Assembly (NCBI RefSeq): GCF_014651515.1
Contig: NZ_BMXA01000004.1
Coordinates: 62,001-126,000 of the forward strand
DNA length: 64,000 nt
Direction: 5' to 3'
DNA from: Arenicella chitinivorans
GTDB lineage: Bacteria > Pseudomonadota > Gammaproteobacteria > Arenicellales > Arenicellaceae
Each line of letters starts with the position of its first letter. The stretch's first letter is position 1. Below are positions 54,743 to 63,611 of this stretch, in pieces. A program made the translations under genes and the position numbers. The notes beneath the pieces are model-generated. The model saw only the letters and a list, made by a program, of their open reading frames with translations, made no database searches and was not told where the DNA came from.

Positions 54743-56092
54743 TTATTTTGACTGTAGGCTGGTTGAATTTGGCGCGAGTGGGGCAGTGTCACCACGAATG
54801 AGGTCAGCAAGACTGGCGGCCAATTGTGCGTTCTCGACCACGTAGAAAGTGCCTCCTCGACCATTCTGGCTACTGGAACATTTCTGATTTGGGTAAGCCG
54901 ATCCAGGTGCCAGTGCACCTTGCTGGTTCATGTCACCGAAGATCGCTATCGATGGCCTGGCCCCATCGTTGACCGCAAATTTTGCGTGATTAAACTCGTT
55001 ACCAAGACCACCTTTGAGACTAAAATCCGTACCATTCCACGAGCCACTGGTGGCAATACTCACAGCGCCGGCTGCTCCCAGTTGATCATTCCAGCAACGC
55101 AACGGCGTGCTTCGATCCGTCGAAGGAATGGCGGGGTCAGTCCACCAGGTCGCGGTCCGCAGATCAATGCCTCCAAGCTGGGCTGACACCAATTGCCAGG
55201 GCGGTACATGCAGGGCAGACGGCTTTGATATAAAACGCACGCCACTGGACAAAGTGACATTGATCACGTCGGTACTGTTCGACTGCTTACCCAGAGTTTG
55301 CACCAATAACTGGATCGAATCCGGTCCGCCATTTCGCACCAGCTGCGGTTGCCCGACATCTGTGACCACACTGGCGTTCGCTAATCCCGCGATCACATGA
55401 GCCAAATCTTCCGGACTGAGTCGCAATGCAAAAAAGTGCTGTGCGACTGCGATATCATCGTCCAGTGATACACAACCTAAAGTATTTCCTCCAGCTTGCC
55501 GAGGATGCTGCTGATTACCGGCACCAGGCCAGGCCGGGGTCGTGACCTGCAGCACCAAACCTTCACCATCGTCATTCCAAGCGACCACACCTTTGGCGTG
55601 ACCCCAAGGCGCTGAACAGGAATTTTCACAGCCTACGATTTTCGGCTGTTCATAGAATTGATCATTCCAGACAACATAATAATAGTTGCCCTCATAGATT
55701 TGTGCGAACGTTGCCCCCAGCGGATCCTGATCGCTGTCGCCTAAGCAAACTTGTCCTTGGCTCAACGTTGGGGCGGTACTGTTAGCCGCAACAAATTGCT
55801 GGCTGTAACCGTAACGATAGTTCTGCGGTTGGCCGCCAAATGGACAAGCACGACTCGCTTGATTAGCGCAACCGGGAAACTTAGCGGCATTGAACTTAAA
55901 TGAAAACCACCAGTCCACCGCCTTGTCTGCATGAATGAGTGGCTTCGGCGCGATTACACTATCTAATGCAACGCCATCTAAGGGCTGGTTTGTGCTTTGG
56001 TCAGCACTGCATGCTTGACACAGGGCAGCAATCGATAGAATTATCAACCAAGCTCTTGCTAGTTTCCTTATTTCAGCGTGATATTCGTCCAT
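54743..56092 (-). CDS. DNase II-like lipoprotein
   Basis: A 449-residue exported protein. It shows the metazoan DNase II layout: VDWWFSFKFN, YVVWNDQF, the first H-x-K motif GHAKGVV (H165, K167), GNTLGCVS, the second H-x-K motif FNHAKFAV (H369, K371), then FGDMNQQ and GRGGTF. The paired H-x-K motifs form the phospholipase-D-like active site of DNase II, so a metal-independent nuclease cutting extracellular DNA is likely. An N-terminal hydrophobic segment ending ALCQAC suggests lipidation. AGGAG sits unusually close to the ATG. It is first of a leftward unit with the haem lipoprotein. Confidence 0.85.
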   Translation of the reverse strand: MDEYHAEIRKLARAWLIILSIAALCQACSADQSTNQPLDGVALDSVIAPKPLIHADKAVDWWFSFKFNAAKFPGCANQASRACPFGGQPQNYRYGYSQQFVAANSTAPTLSQGQVCLGDSDQDPLGATFAQIYEGNYYYVVWNDQFYEQPKIVGCENSCSAPWGHAKGVVAWNDDGEGLVLQVTTPAWPGAGNQQHPRQAGGNTLGCVSLDDDIAVAQHFFALRLSPEDLAHVIAGLANASVVTDVGQPQLVRNGGPDSIQLLVQTLGKQSNSTDVINVTLSSGVRFISKPSALHVPPWQLVSAQLGGIDLRTATWWTDPAIPSTDRSTPLRCWNDQLGAAGAVSIATSGSWNGTDFSLKGGLGNEFNHAKFAVNDGARPSIAIFGDMNQQGALAPGSAYPNQKCSSSQNGRGGTFYVVENAQLAASLADLIRGDTAPLAPNSTSLQSK

Positions 56093-56204
56093 TGCTCCTG
56101 TCTACAGTAATGTCGCTCATTGACAACTGTAGATCAGGTTCGCATATTCACGTTGGCGCTGCTATAGCACGATTGGATTAGACTGAGTTGGTTCAATCGA
56201 CTGT

Positions 56205-56828
56205 TCAGTCCGCTTTCTTGGCACCTATTTTGGTCTCCGTACCTTGGCGAAGTCGATCAATATTTGCACGGTGGCGCTGGAACGTAAACGCAACGATCCA
56301 AAACACGGCACCAACCAGTTGCAATTGATCCGGTTGATTAAATAGTGCAAAACTCGCCAAACCGGTAATGGCACTGGCAACCAACGCGGCGAGTGATGAG
56401 TAACGGCTTATCGCTGCCGTCATCACCCAAACCAGTATAAAGACCAGCACGAGCTTCCAGCTCAACGCCGCAAACACGCCGATCGCCGTTGCGACCCCTT
56501 TACCACCTTTAAAACCAAAGAACACCGGAAATAGATGCCCCATAAATGCGGCAATCGCAACCAGTGCCAGAATACCGTTCGACACACCGGCATATTGCGC
56601 CATTAGCACCGGAATCAATCCCTTTAATAGGTCGCCCAGCAGCGTCAGTATCGCTGCTGCCTTACTGCCACTTCGTAGCACATTGGTGGCACCGGGGTTG
56701 CCACTACCAACGTTGCGCGGATCATCCAGTCGAAACAACTTCGACACGATAATCGCACTCGAGATAGAACCCAATAAGTAGCCAAATACAGGCCATAGGA
56801 AATGAGGGATAGCCGACATAACAAGCAA
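56205..56828 (-). CDS. plsY: Glycerol-3-phosphate acyltransferase PlsY
   Basis: A 207-residue inner-membrane acyltransferase using acyl-phosphate to make lysophosphatidic acid. Conserved loops GYLLGSISSAI, GSGNPGATNVLR and HLFPVFFGFKGGKGVATA are intact. It is divergent from folB (75 bp), the usual gammaproteobacterial arrangement next to tsaD, which here lies 24 kb away. Confidence 0.97.
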   Translation of the reverse strand: MLVMSAIPHFLWPVFGYLLGSISSAIIVSKLFRLDDPRNVGSGNPGATNVLRSGSKAAAILTLLGDLLKGLIPVLMAQYAGVSNGILALVAIAAFMGHLFPVFFGFKGGKGVATAIGVFAALSWKLVLVFILVWVMTAAISRYSSLAALVASAITGLASFALFNQPDQLQLVGAVFWIVAFTFQRHRANIDRLRQGTETKIGAKKAD

Positions 56829-56903
56829 GGTCTTGATCTAGTTTGTACTAATTGTACTGTGTTAGAGTTACGAAGGTTTAAAATTTAACTTAGAAGATCA
56901 ACA

Positions 56904-57263
56904 TTGGACCTAATCTATTTGAACGGCCTTGAGCTCAAATGCACCATCGGCGTTTGGGATTGGGAGCAAGCAATTCAGCAAACACTGCATGCCGATGTTC
57001 AGGTCGGCACGAATACCAGCTTACCAGCTAAAACAGACGATTTAGCTGACGCAGTGGACTACCATAAAATGACGGTCCGGCTTCAGGAAGTTGCAAAAGC
57101 ACAAAATTATGCCTTGCTCGAAACACTGGCGGAAAAGATTGCTGACTGCGTACTCACCGAATTTGCCACCGATTATGTCAAGATTAAGCTGGACAAAGGC
57201 GCTGCGGTCAAAGGGGTTCGTCACGTTGGTGTCATAATCGAACGAAAAAGCGCGCATCGTTGA
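56904..57263 (+). CDS. folB: Dihydroneopterin aldolase FolB
   Basis: A 119-residue folate-pathway enzyme, standard length. It starts with TTG at 56904 (MDLIYLNGLELKCTIGVWDWE), supported by alignment with family starts. Conserved Glu in GVWDWEQ, Tyr in DAVDYHKM and Lys in VKIKLDKGAAVKG mark the active site. Divergent from plsY. Confidence 0.96.
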   Translation: MDLIYLNGLELKCTIGVWDWEQAIQQTLHADVQVGTNTSLPAKTDDLADAVDYHKMTVRLQEVAKAQNYALLETLAEKIADCVLTEFATDYVKIKLDKGAAVKGVRHVGVIIERKSAHR

Positions 57264-57574
57264 ATCCAGAAACTGGGTATTCGGTCGGACTGAATACAGT
57301 CTCTCGATGATCTAGGCCAAAACCATAAAACCATGAATAATCAAAATGTTATAGAATAATCCCATCAATAACTCTTAACTGTCACATAACCGTAAAGATT
57401 TATATATCAACACAAACATAACCACAGGTAATTTTTGTCATAAAAATTTGTCACTGGTCGACAACGGATCTACGGCGGTAAATTAGTCATCGCTAACTGA
57501 TTGCATGTGCAACGGCGTGGATCAATTGGTTTTGCAATAAGTCCCTTGTAAACCTGATTGTTGGAGTATTTGCC
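57264..57574. other. Intergenic region, AT-rich, no gene recognised
   Basis: 311 bp between folB and the small secreted protein gene. A GGAG ribosome site lies 8 nt before 57575. No promoter could be assigned confidently and no RNA gene is visible. Confidence 0.4.
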
Positions 57575-57904
57575 ATGATGACCAAAGCCAAAAAATTATT
57601 GTTAAATTGTTCTCTGTTCGCTGGTGTGATTCTCACATCCGCCGCACACGCTACCAGTGTGGACGCCGATTTAAGTATGTGTGCTGAATCCGCGCTCGCG
57701 GCCAAACAGTTACGCGCTAAAAAACTCAGCGTGGAAGTTCCAGATGATGCTCAAGGCAGCTTGGATCACAGTGAATCTCGTCGCTTTCGGGAATACTACA
57801 TCAGCCTAGCTAATCCGCAGTCTGGTGAAGAACTCGGTCTGGCGAAATGCCGTATCGGGGATAAATCCGAATCCCCAGTCGTCGAATTCGTCGCCAGCCT
57901 GTAA
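57575..57904 (+). CDS. Small secreted protein of unknown function
   Basis: A 109-residue protein with a clear signal peptide (~1-26, LTSAAHATS). The mature part has two cysteines (SMCAESA and AKCRIGD) that could form a disulfide, and an acidic, charged middle. I recognise no family. An intrinsic terminator follows directly, so it is a monocistronic gene. Confidence 0.75.
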   Translation: MMTKAKKLLLNCSLFAGVILTSAAHATSVDADLSMCAESALAAKQLRAKKLSVEVPDDAQGSLDHSESRRFREYYISLANPQSGEELGLAKCRIGDKSESPVVEFVASL

Positions 57905-57921
57905 TGCCTGATGACGTGCAA

Positions 57922-57955
57922 AAAAAAGCCCATGTCTTAAAACATGGGCTTTTTT
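57922..57955. terminator. Bidirectional rho-independent terminator
   Basis: An 8-bp stem (57928-57935 with 57942-57949) is flanked by A and T runs that extend it. It serves the small secreted protein gene and the leftward ALDH gene. Confidence 0.9.
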
Positions 57956-57974
57956 AATGGTTTAATAGAACTGT

Positions 57975-59474
57975 TTAGAGATTAAATTCTATGCCTTGTG
58001 CTAGCGGCAAATCTGACGAGTAGTTCACCGTCGATGTCGCACGGCGCATATAGCCTTTCCACGCGTCTGAACCAGACTCACGACCACCGCCTGTTTCCTT
58101 TTCGCCGCCAAATGCGCCGCCAATTTCGGCACCACTGGTACCAATATTCACGTTGGCGATGCCGCAATCACTACCGACTGCTGATGTAAATTTTTCAGCT
58201 TCACGCACATCGTTGGTGAAAATAGCGGAGGACAATCCTTGAGGTACATCATTATGCAAGCTGATCGCACGATCCAGATCGGTGTAGCGATACACGTACA
58301 AGATCGGGGCAAACGTTTCGGTTTGTACCGTCTGATCAGCTTCTGGCATCTCCACAATTGCTGGGTTTACGTAGTACGCATGCGGGTAGGTGTCTTCAAG
58401 CGCACGTGAACCACCAACGACCTCACCTCCGTTCACCATTGCCATGTCCAAAGCAGACTGCATGGCATCAAATGCTTGCTTATCAATGAGTGGGCCGACC
58501 AAGGTTGATTGTTCCATCGGGTCGCCAACGCGAATTCCACTGTAGGCTTTCTTAAGCGCTGGCACCAGCTCACCATAAATATCGTCGTGCACAAACAAAC
58601 GTCGTGTCGACGTGCAGCGTTGCCCGGCAGTTCCAACCGCACCAAACAGAATGGCGCGCACCGCCATCTCCAAATTCGCGGTTGGCGCCACGATAATCCC
58701 ATTGTTGCCACCAAGCTCAAGAATGGATCGGCCAAAGCGTGCTGCCACTGCTGGACCCACTTTACGTCCCATGGCGGTACTGCCTGTGGCACTGATGACG
58801 GGTACACGTGTATCGTTCACCAGTTGTTCGCCAACGTCAGCGTGACCAACAATCACCTGCGACAAGCCGTCCGGGATATCTCCGACTTCCGCCGCCGCCA
58901 GATCAAACAGTTTTTGGCAGGCTAGGGCAGTGAGTGGGGTTTTTTCCGAAGGCTTCCAGATCACACTGTTGCCGCATACCAGTGCCAGTGCCGAGTTCCA
59001 ACACCAAACCGCAACCGGGAAATTAAACGCAGAGATAATGCCTACCGGGCCAATTGGATGCCAGGTCTCAGTCATACGATGACCAGGACGCTCTGAAGCA
59101 ATGGTTAAACCAAACAACTGTCGTGACAGACCAACGGCGAGGTCACAGATATCAATCATTTCCTGAACTTCACCAAGCCCTTCCTGGTAAATCTTGCCAC
59201 ACTCCATCGACACCAGTGCGCCGAGTGCTTCTTTATGATCGCGCAGCTTATTTCCAAGTACGCGGACCAACTCGCCGCGTTTCGGAGCTGGCACATTTTT
59301 CCAGTCTTCAAACGCTTGCTTCGCTTTACCGATGGCGGTATCGACTTCAGCGGCACTGTGCGTTTTAACTTGCGCAATCGCGTTGCCATTAACGGGGCTG
59401 GTCACAACCAGGTCGCCATTATTTAAATCATTTTCACTCAAACCGAGTGCGGTAAATACAGATTCGATGTTCAT
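57975..59474 (-). CDS. ALDH7-type aldehyde dehydrogenase (aminoadipate-semialdehyde / piperideine-6-carboxylate dehydrogenase)
   Basis: A 499-residue NAD(P)-dependent dehydrogenase. The catalytic Cys is near residue 287 (GTAGQRCTSTRRLFVH), the Glu in LELGGNNGII, and ISATGSTAMGRKV is the cofactor loop. The wording matches ALDH7 (antiquitin), which oxidises alpha-aminoadipate semialdehyde in lysine breakdown. Upstream on the same strand are a glutaryl-CoA dehydrogenase and a saccharopine-dehydrogenase-family gene, which fits that role. 133 bp separates it from the glutaryl-CoA dehydrogenase gene. Confidence 0.9.
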   Translation of the reverse strand: MNIESVFTALGLSENDLNNGDLVVTSPVNGNAIAQVKTHSAAEVDTAIGKAKQAFEDWKNVPAPKRGELVRVLGNKLRDHKEALGALVSMECGKIYQEGLGEVQEMIDICDLAVGLSRQLFGLTIASERPGHRMTETWHPIGPVGIISAFNFPVAVWCWNSALALVCGNSVIWKPSEKTPLTALACQKLFDLAAAEVGDIPDGLSQVIVGHADVGEQLVNDTRVPVISATGSTAMGRKVGPAVAARFGRSILELGGNNGIIVAPTANLEMAVRAILFGAVGTAGQRCTSTRRLFVHDDIYGELVPALKKAYSGIRVGDPMEQSTLVGPLIDKQAFDAMQSALDMAMVNGGEVVGGSRALEDTYPHAYYVNPAIVEMPEADQTVQTETFAPILYVYRYTDLDRAISLHNDVPQGLSSAIFTNDVREAEKFTSAVGSDCGIANVNIGTSGAEIGGAFGGEKETGGGRESGSDAWKGYMRRATSTVNYSSDLPLAQGIEFNL

Positions 59475-59607
59475 GTTCTCACTACTTTTTGGGAGTTAGA
59501 AGTTTAGGTTTGGTACTCATGGTGACGACCTAGTGCCGATCTAACGATGCTCTCACTCGATCAAGACCGGAAAACAATGCGAGTGCAGAAGACCGCGTCG
59601 CAGGTCG

Positions 59608-60795
59608 TCAATAAAAGGCTTGGATACCAGTTTGTGCGCGGCCCAAAATCAGTGCGTGGATATCATTGGTGCCTTCGTAGGTATTCACAGTTTCCAGGTT
59701 TAGCATATGACGCATCACCGGATACTCGTCTGAAATACCGTTACCACCATGCATGTCACGCGCCTGGCGCGCGATTTCCAGCGCTTTGCCGCAGGAGTTA
59801 CGCTTGAGTAGCGAAATCAATTCAGGCGCTAACTGACCTTGTTCTTTTAAACGGGTGGCACGCAAACAGCCCTGCAATCCCAGCGATATCTCGGCCAGCA
59901 TATCGGCGAGTTTCTTCTGAATTAGCTGATTCGCAGCCAACGGGCGTCCAAACTGTTTGCGATCTAAGGTGTACTGGCGCGCTGCGTGCCAACAGGCTTC
60001 AGCCGCGCCAAGTGCACCCCAGGCGATGCCCAGACGCGCACTATTCAGACACGACATCGGACCCTTCAGGCCACTAACGTTTGGTAACATATTGGCTTCC
60101 GGCACAAACACATTGTCCATTACGATTTCGCCGGTAATGGAGGCACGCAATGAAAGTTTGCCCTGAATCTTAGGTGCAGTCAGACCCTCGTGGCCTTTCT
60201 CTAAAATGAAACCACGCACAACGCCATCGTCGGTTTTGGCCCAAACCACAAACACGTCGGCGATCGGTGAATTAGAAATCCACATCTTGGCACCGCTCAA
60301 GCGGTACCCACCATCGACGGTTTTAGCGCGACTTACCATACTTGACGGGTCTGATCCGTGATCAGGTTCGGTTAATCCAAAACACCCAATCCACTCGCCA
60401 CTGGCCAGTTTAGGTAAATATTTTTCTTTCTGCGCATCTGAACCAAAAGCATGGATAGGATACATGACGAGACTGGATTGCACGCTCATCATTGAACGAT
60501 AGCCGGAGTCAACACGCTCCACTTCGCGTGCAATCAAGCCATACGAGGTATAGCTCATACCGGCGCAGCCATAGCCTTCGAGCATGGAACCGAGTAGGCC
60601 CAATTCACCCATTTCACGGAAGATCGCAGGATCGGTTTTCTCTTCACGAAATGCGTCGATGACGCGGGGCTGCAGTTTACCTTGCGCGTATTGATGCGCC
60701 GTATCGCGCGCAAGGCGCTCTTCGTCAGTTAACTGTTGATCAAGATGAAAGGGGTCTTCCCAGTCAAACTTACTCCACTGTGATTTGGAACTCAT
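59608..60795 (-). CDS. gcdH: Glutaryl-CoA dehydrogenase
   Basis: A 395-residue FAD acyl-CoA dehydrogenase converting glutaryl-CoA to crotonyl-CoA with decarboxylation. [50 protein letters not shown] and the catalytic Glu in [16 protein letters not shown] match GcdH rather than general acyl-CoA dehydrogenases. It lies 17 bp after the saccharopine-dehydrogenase-family gene, so it is operonic. Confidence 0.92.
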   Translation of the reverse strand: MSSKSQWSKFDWEDPFHLDQQLTDEERLARDTAHQYAQGKLQPRVIDAFREEKTDPAIFREMGELGLLGSMLEGYGCAGMSYTSYGLIAREVERVDSGYRSMMSVQSSLVMYPIHAFGSDAQKEKYLPKLASGEWIGCFGLTEPDHGSDPSSMVSRAKTVDGGYRLSGAKMWISNSPIADVFVVWAKTDDGVVRGFILEKGHEGLTAPKIQGKLSLRASITGEIVMDNVFVPEANMLPNVSGLKGPMSCLNSARLGIAWGALGAAEACWHAARQYTLDRKQFGRPLAANQLIQKKLADMLAEISLGLQGCLRATRLKEQGQLAPELISLLKRNSCGKALEIARQARDMHGGNGISDEYPVMRHMLNLETVNTYEGTNDIHALILGRAQTGIQAFY

Positions 60796-60812
60796 ACTGT
60801 GTCAGGTCTCGC

Positions 60813-61913
60813 TTATGCCGCGGCTTGTGTTGCTTCAGGTCGCTTATAGTATTGCCCAAACCGGTTGTTAATAAAGTCTTCAAACAACACGTCTTCTTGT
60901 TTGACAAACCCTTGCTGCGGCAATTTGCCTTCAGCCATCAGGTCCAATGCCGTACAAATGCCTGCTGCGGTGGTGATTTGGATCGCACTCCAAAGCTTAC
61001 CGTTAATGGTCTGACTATAATTTTTGCTGGCGTAGGATTCTTGCACCAGCTGACCATTTTTCATGCCGCTGACATTGATGAACACCAATACCACATCCTG
61101 ATAAGTGAGTGGCAATGAATTTTCGAAGATTTCTTTGAGCAGATCGCGATTGTCTCGCATCCGCAAATCATCTAACAGCATTTTCATGATGTCACGGTGA
61201 CCTGGATAGCGCACAGTTCGATAGTTTAGGTTTTTTACCTTACCCTCTAAGGTCTCACACAAAGTACCTAGCCCGCCCGAAGTGTTAAAGGCTTCATACG
61301 CTACTCCGTCCAGGGAGAACGTCTCTAACTCTTCGAGCGGGGGTACCTGCATCAACTTTCCCTCAACGATTGCCTCGCAGGGATTGCAGTACTCATTGAT
61401 CAACCCATCGGTTGACCAAGTTAAGTTATATTTCAACCCGTTCGACGGGTATTTGGGCAAAGCGCCAACACGCATATGGACATTGTGCAAGGTGTCGAAG
61501 TGCTTACACAGCTCATAGGCAGCAATAGTAATAAACCCCGGCGCCAAACCGCACTGCGGCATCAACGCCGACTTGGCATCTCTGGCTAATTCTTTTACCA
61601 AGTTTGTGCATGCAACATCTTCGGTCAGATCGAAGTAGTGTACGCCCGTGGCGGCGGCAGCTTCAGCTACGTATTTGGTGATATGGAATGGACATGCACT
61701 TAACGCCGCGTACTTATCTTGCATCGCCGCATTTAAGGCATCTCTGTCGGTCACATCCAGCACTAGCGTGCTAAGATTTTTATGTGGTGTTAGACGATCT
61801 AAATTGCTTTGTTCCAAGTCCGCGACAGTTACGTGGTAGTCCCCACATGAAGTCAACATTTCAGTAATAATTGCGCCGATTTTACCGGACCCTAGAAGCA
61901 ACACATTTTTCAT
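60813..61913 (-). CDS. Saccharopine dehydrogenase family protein
   Basis: A 366-residue protein with an N-terminal Rossmann fold (VLLLGSGKIGAIITEML) and a C-terminal saccharopine-dehydrogenase domain (MPQCGLAPGFITIAAYEL, LPKYPSNGLKYNLTWSTDGLINEY). In lysine degradation this family yields alpha-aminoadipate semialdehyde, the substrate of the ALDH7 enzyme downstream. The lysine-ketoglutarate reductase half is not in the window. First gene of the leftward unit, divergent from an Lrp regulator. Confidence 0.88.
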   Translation of the reverse strand: MKNVLLLGSGKIGAIITEMLTSCGDYHVTVADLEQSNLDRLTPHKNLSTLVLDVTDRDALNAAMQDKYAALSACPFHITKYVAEAAAATGVHYFDLTEDVACTNLVKELARDAKSALMPQCGLAPGFITIAAYELCKHFDTLHNVHMRVGALPKYPSNGLKYNLTWSTDGLINEYCNPCEAIVEGKLMQVPPLEELETFSLDGVAYEAFNTSGGLGTLCETLEGKVKNLNYRTVRYPGHRDIMKMLLDDLRMRDNRDLLKEIFENSLPLTYQDVVLVFINVSGMKNGQLVQESYASKNYSQTINGKLWSAIQITTAAGICTALDLMAEGKLPQQGFVKQEDVLFEDFINNRFGQYYKRPEATQAAA

Positions 61914-62011
61914 TATACGTACTCAATAAACAGGCATTAATTTTAATGTCCATTAGCTTATTGGCAATTTATGTCGATGTGGATAGCCAGATTGTGCATA
62001 TTGATTGTTTA

Positions 62012-62050
62012 AAATGATCATTTCGACAATAATATAATCATTATGATCAT
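62012..62050. promoter_or_regulatory. Paired palindromes, candidate Lrp operators
   Basis: AAATGATCATTT (62012-62023) is a perfect 12-bp palindrome, and ATGATCAT (62043-62050) is a second one covering the Lrp start codon. Starts are 31 bp apart, about three helical turns, in the divergent region of the lysine cluster. This fits autoregulation by the Lrp protein. Confidence 0.5.
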
Positions 62051-62474
62051 CGACGGCAAAGATAAGCAGCTCATTGCATTACTCAGCACCAATTCTCGCG
62101 AAAGCACCGCAAATTTGGCCCGCAAATTGGGTATGTCGCGTACCACGGTCACCAATCGCATAGAACGGCTTGAGAAGCGCGGCATTATCAGCGGCTACAC
62201 CGTGCAGTTCAGCGAAGACTACGAGCGCGGCCAAATACAAGCGCACGTGATGATCAGTTCCGATCCGAAGTCCTCTGCCAAAATCGTCAATGCGCTAAAG
62301 TCGATCCCAGCTGTACGTGCACTGCATGCGGTGAATGGCAGCTATGAACTACTCGCTATGGTAAGCGCCGAGTCGACCCATCACCTTGATGACGTGCTGG
62401 ATCAAATCGGCAACACCGACGGAATTCTCAAGACCACCACGTCTATTATTCTGTCGACTAAATTCGCTCGCTAA
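62043..62474 (+). CDS. Lrp/AsnC-family regulator of the lysine-catabolism cluster
   Basis: A 143-residue Lrp/AsnC protein. Helix-turn-helix ~1-58 (ANLARKLGMSRTTVTNRIERLEKRG), RAM domain ~65-140 (SIPAVRALHAVNGSYELLAMV). Divergent from the saccharopine-dehydrogenase gene, so probably lysine- or metabolite-responsive. Its 3' end overlaps the convergent desaturase gene by 17 bp. Confidence 0.93.
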   Translation: MIIDGKDKQLIALLSTNSRESTANLARKLGMSRTTVTNRIERLEKRGIISGYTVQFSEDYERGQIQAHVMISSDPKSSAKIVNALKSIPAVRALHAVNGSYELLAMVSAESTHHLDDVLDQIGNTDGILKTTTSIILSTKFAR

Positions 62475-63390
62475 CTGACAAGCGTGTTAGATCACTCCGC
62501 TGCGTAGCGGTTTCAGGTAACACCAGCTGTGTCGCAATACCGAGTCTGGCCAGACCACTCAAGATCCACCAACCAGGGTCCCACTGACCAGACTCCAGAC
62601 CCATACGCGCGGAATACGGAAAGGCGTGATGATTGTTGTGCCAGTTCTCTCCCATCGCCAACAATGAAGTCCAGCGTACATTCTGGCCTTGCACGGCGGC
62701 CTTCTCGACATGCCAGCTCCGGTGCATGTGCTTACTCAACTCGTCATTGTGCGCGAAGTAGCCGATTAACCAGTGCCCAAAAATACAGCTGATGACACGA
62801 GCGCAAATACCCCAACAAACCCAGGACCAGCCACCAAAATAGAAGAACAGCACGGCCCAAGGAAGTTGTTGTAGCATCCAGGTACGCTCCATCCATTGTA
62901 CCGCTCGGTCTTGTGCAATAGCGGGCTCAGGAACAAAACACGGCGGTGTCGTTAACTGAATGTTGCAACATACCTGCCACCACAAATCTCGGTACCAAAC
63001 ACCGCTCTGAGCGAACATGGCATGGCAGTGTGTCTGACGCTGAGCCCAGTCGCGCAGATCATGTGTATACAGCATGCCCATCGGACCCGCTATTCCGGTT
63101 ACCGTGCCTAAGTGAATCAATAACAGGCTCAACCAGCGCGGTACGCGATAGGCTCGATGAATAAATAAGCGGTGCATCCCGAGCGAATGTCCGAGACACA
63201 GCACCAGCCAGGTTGATACCACATAAAGTACCAGCCCTGACCATGAGAAAAACGCAGTGAGGCCAAGCGACGTACCGATCAACATAGACAAAGCCCACAT
63301 TGATTTGGTAAACGACGTAACGACGCGACCATTGCTAGCGTCAGCGATCTGGCCAGGGTGATCAATGCGTGGGTTATGGTATGTATGCAT
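62458..63390 (-). CDS. Fatty-acid (acyl-CoA) desaturase
   Basis: A 310-residue membrane di-iron desaturase with hydrophobic segments around 30-70 and 180-215. The first histidine box is HSLGMHR and the third WHNNHH (GENWHNNHHAFP). The expected second box H-R-x-H-H is replaced by HDLRDWAQRQTHCH, as in a subgroup of bacterial desaturases. Likely introduces a double bond in membrane acyl chains. A GAGGAAT ribosome site precedes the ATG. Confidence 0.85.
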   Translation of the reverse strand: MHTYHNPRIDHPGQIADASNGRVVTSFTKSMWALSMLIGTSLGLTAFFSWSGLVLYVVSTWLVLCLGHSLGMHRLFIHRAYRVPRWLSLLLIHLGTVTGIAGPMGMLYTHDLRDWAQRQTHCHAMFAQSGVWYRDLWWQVCCNIQLTTPPCFVPEPAIAQDRAVQWMERTWMLQQLPWAVLFFYFGGWSWVCWGICARVISCIFGHWLIGYFAHNDELSKHMHRSWHVEKAAVQGQNVRWTSLLAMGENWHNNHHAFPYSARMGLESGQWDPGWWILSGLARLGIATQLVLPETATQRSDLTRLSVSERI

Positions 63391-63611
63391 AGTGTATTCC
63401 TCCTGTTTTTTTCAAGTCTATCCAATCTCACCCTTTGCAGTCTTATCCATCTATAATTCGTGAATAAACTCTTTCAAACCCCGCAACAATTCACGTTCAG
63501 CTATTTCCTAAGTTATAGATTTGTATAATTGTGCTGTGTCTGGTCGCCATATACTTAAAGAGCACCCAGAGACCATCTATAATCAGGCAGAGGCTCCTCA
63601 ACATTCAGACT

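Noticed and set aside
54724-54918. N-terminal extension of the haem lipoprotein
   Set aside because: It would bury the lipoprotein leader, whereas ATG 54723 has a well-spaced AAGGAG site.
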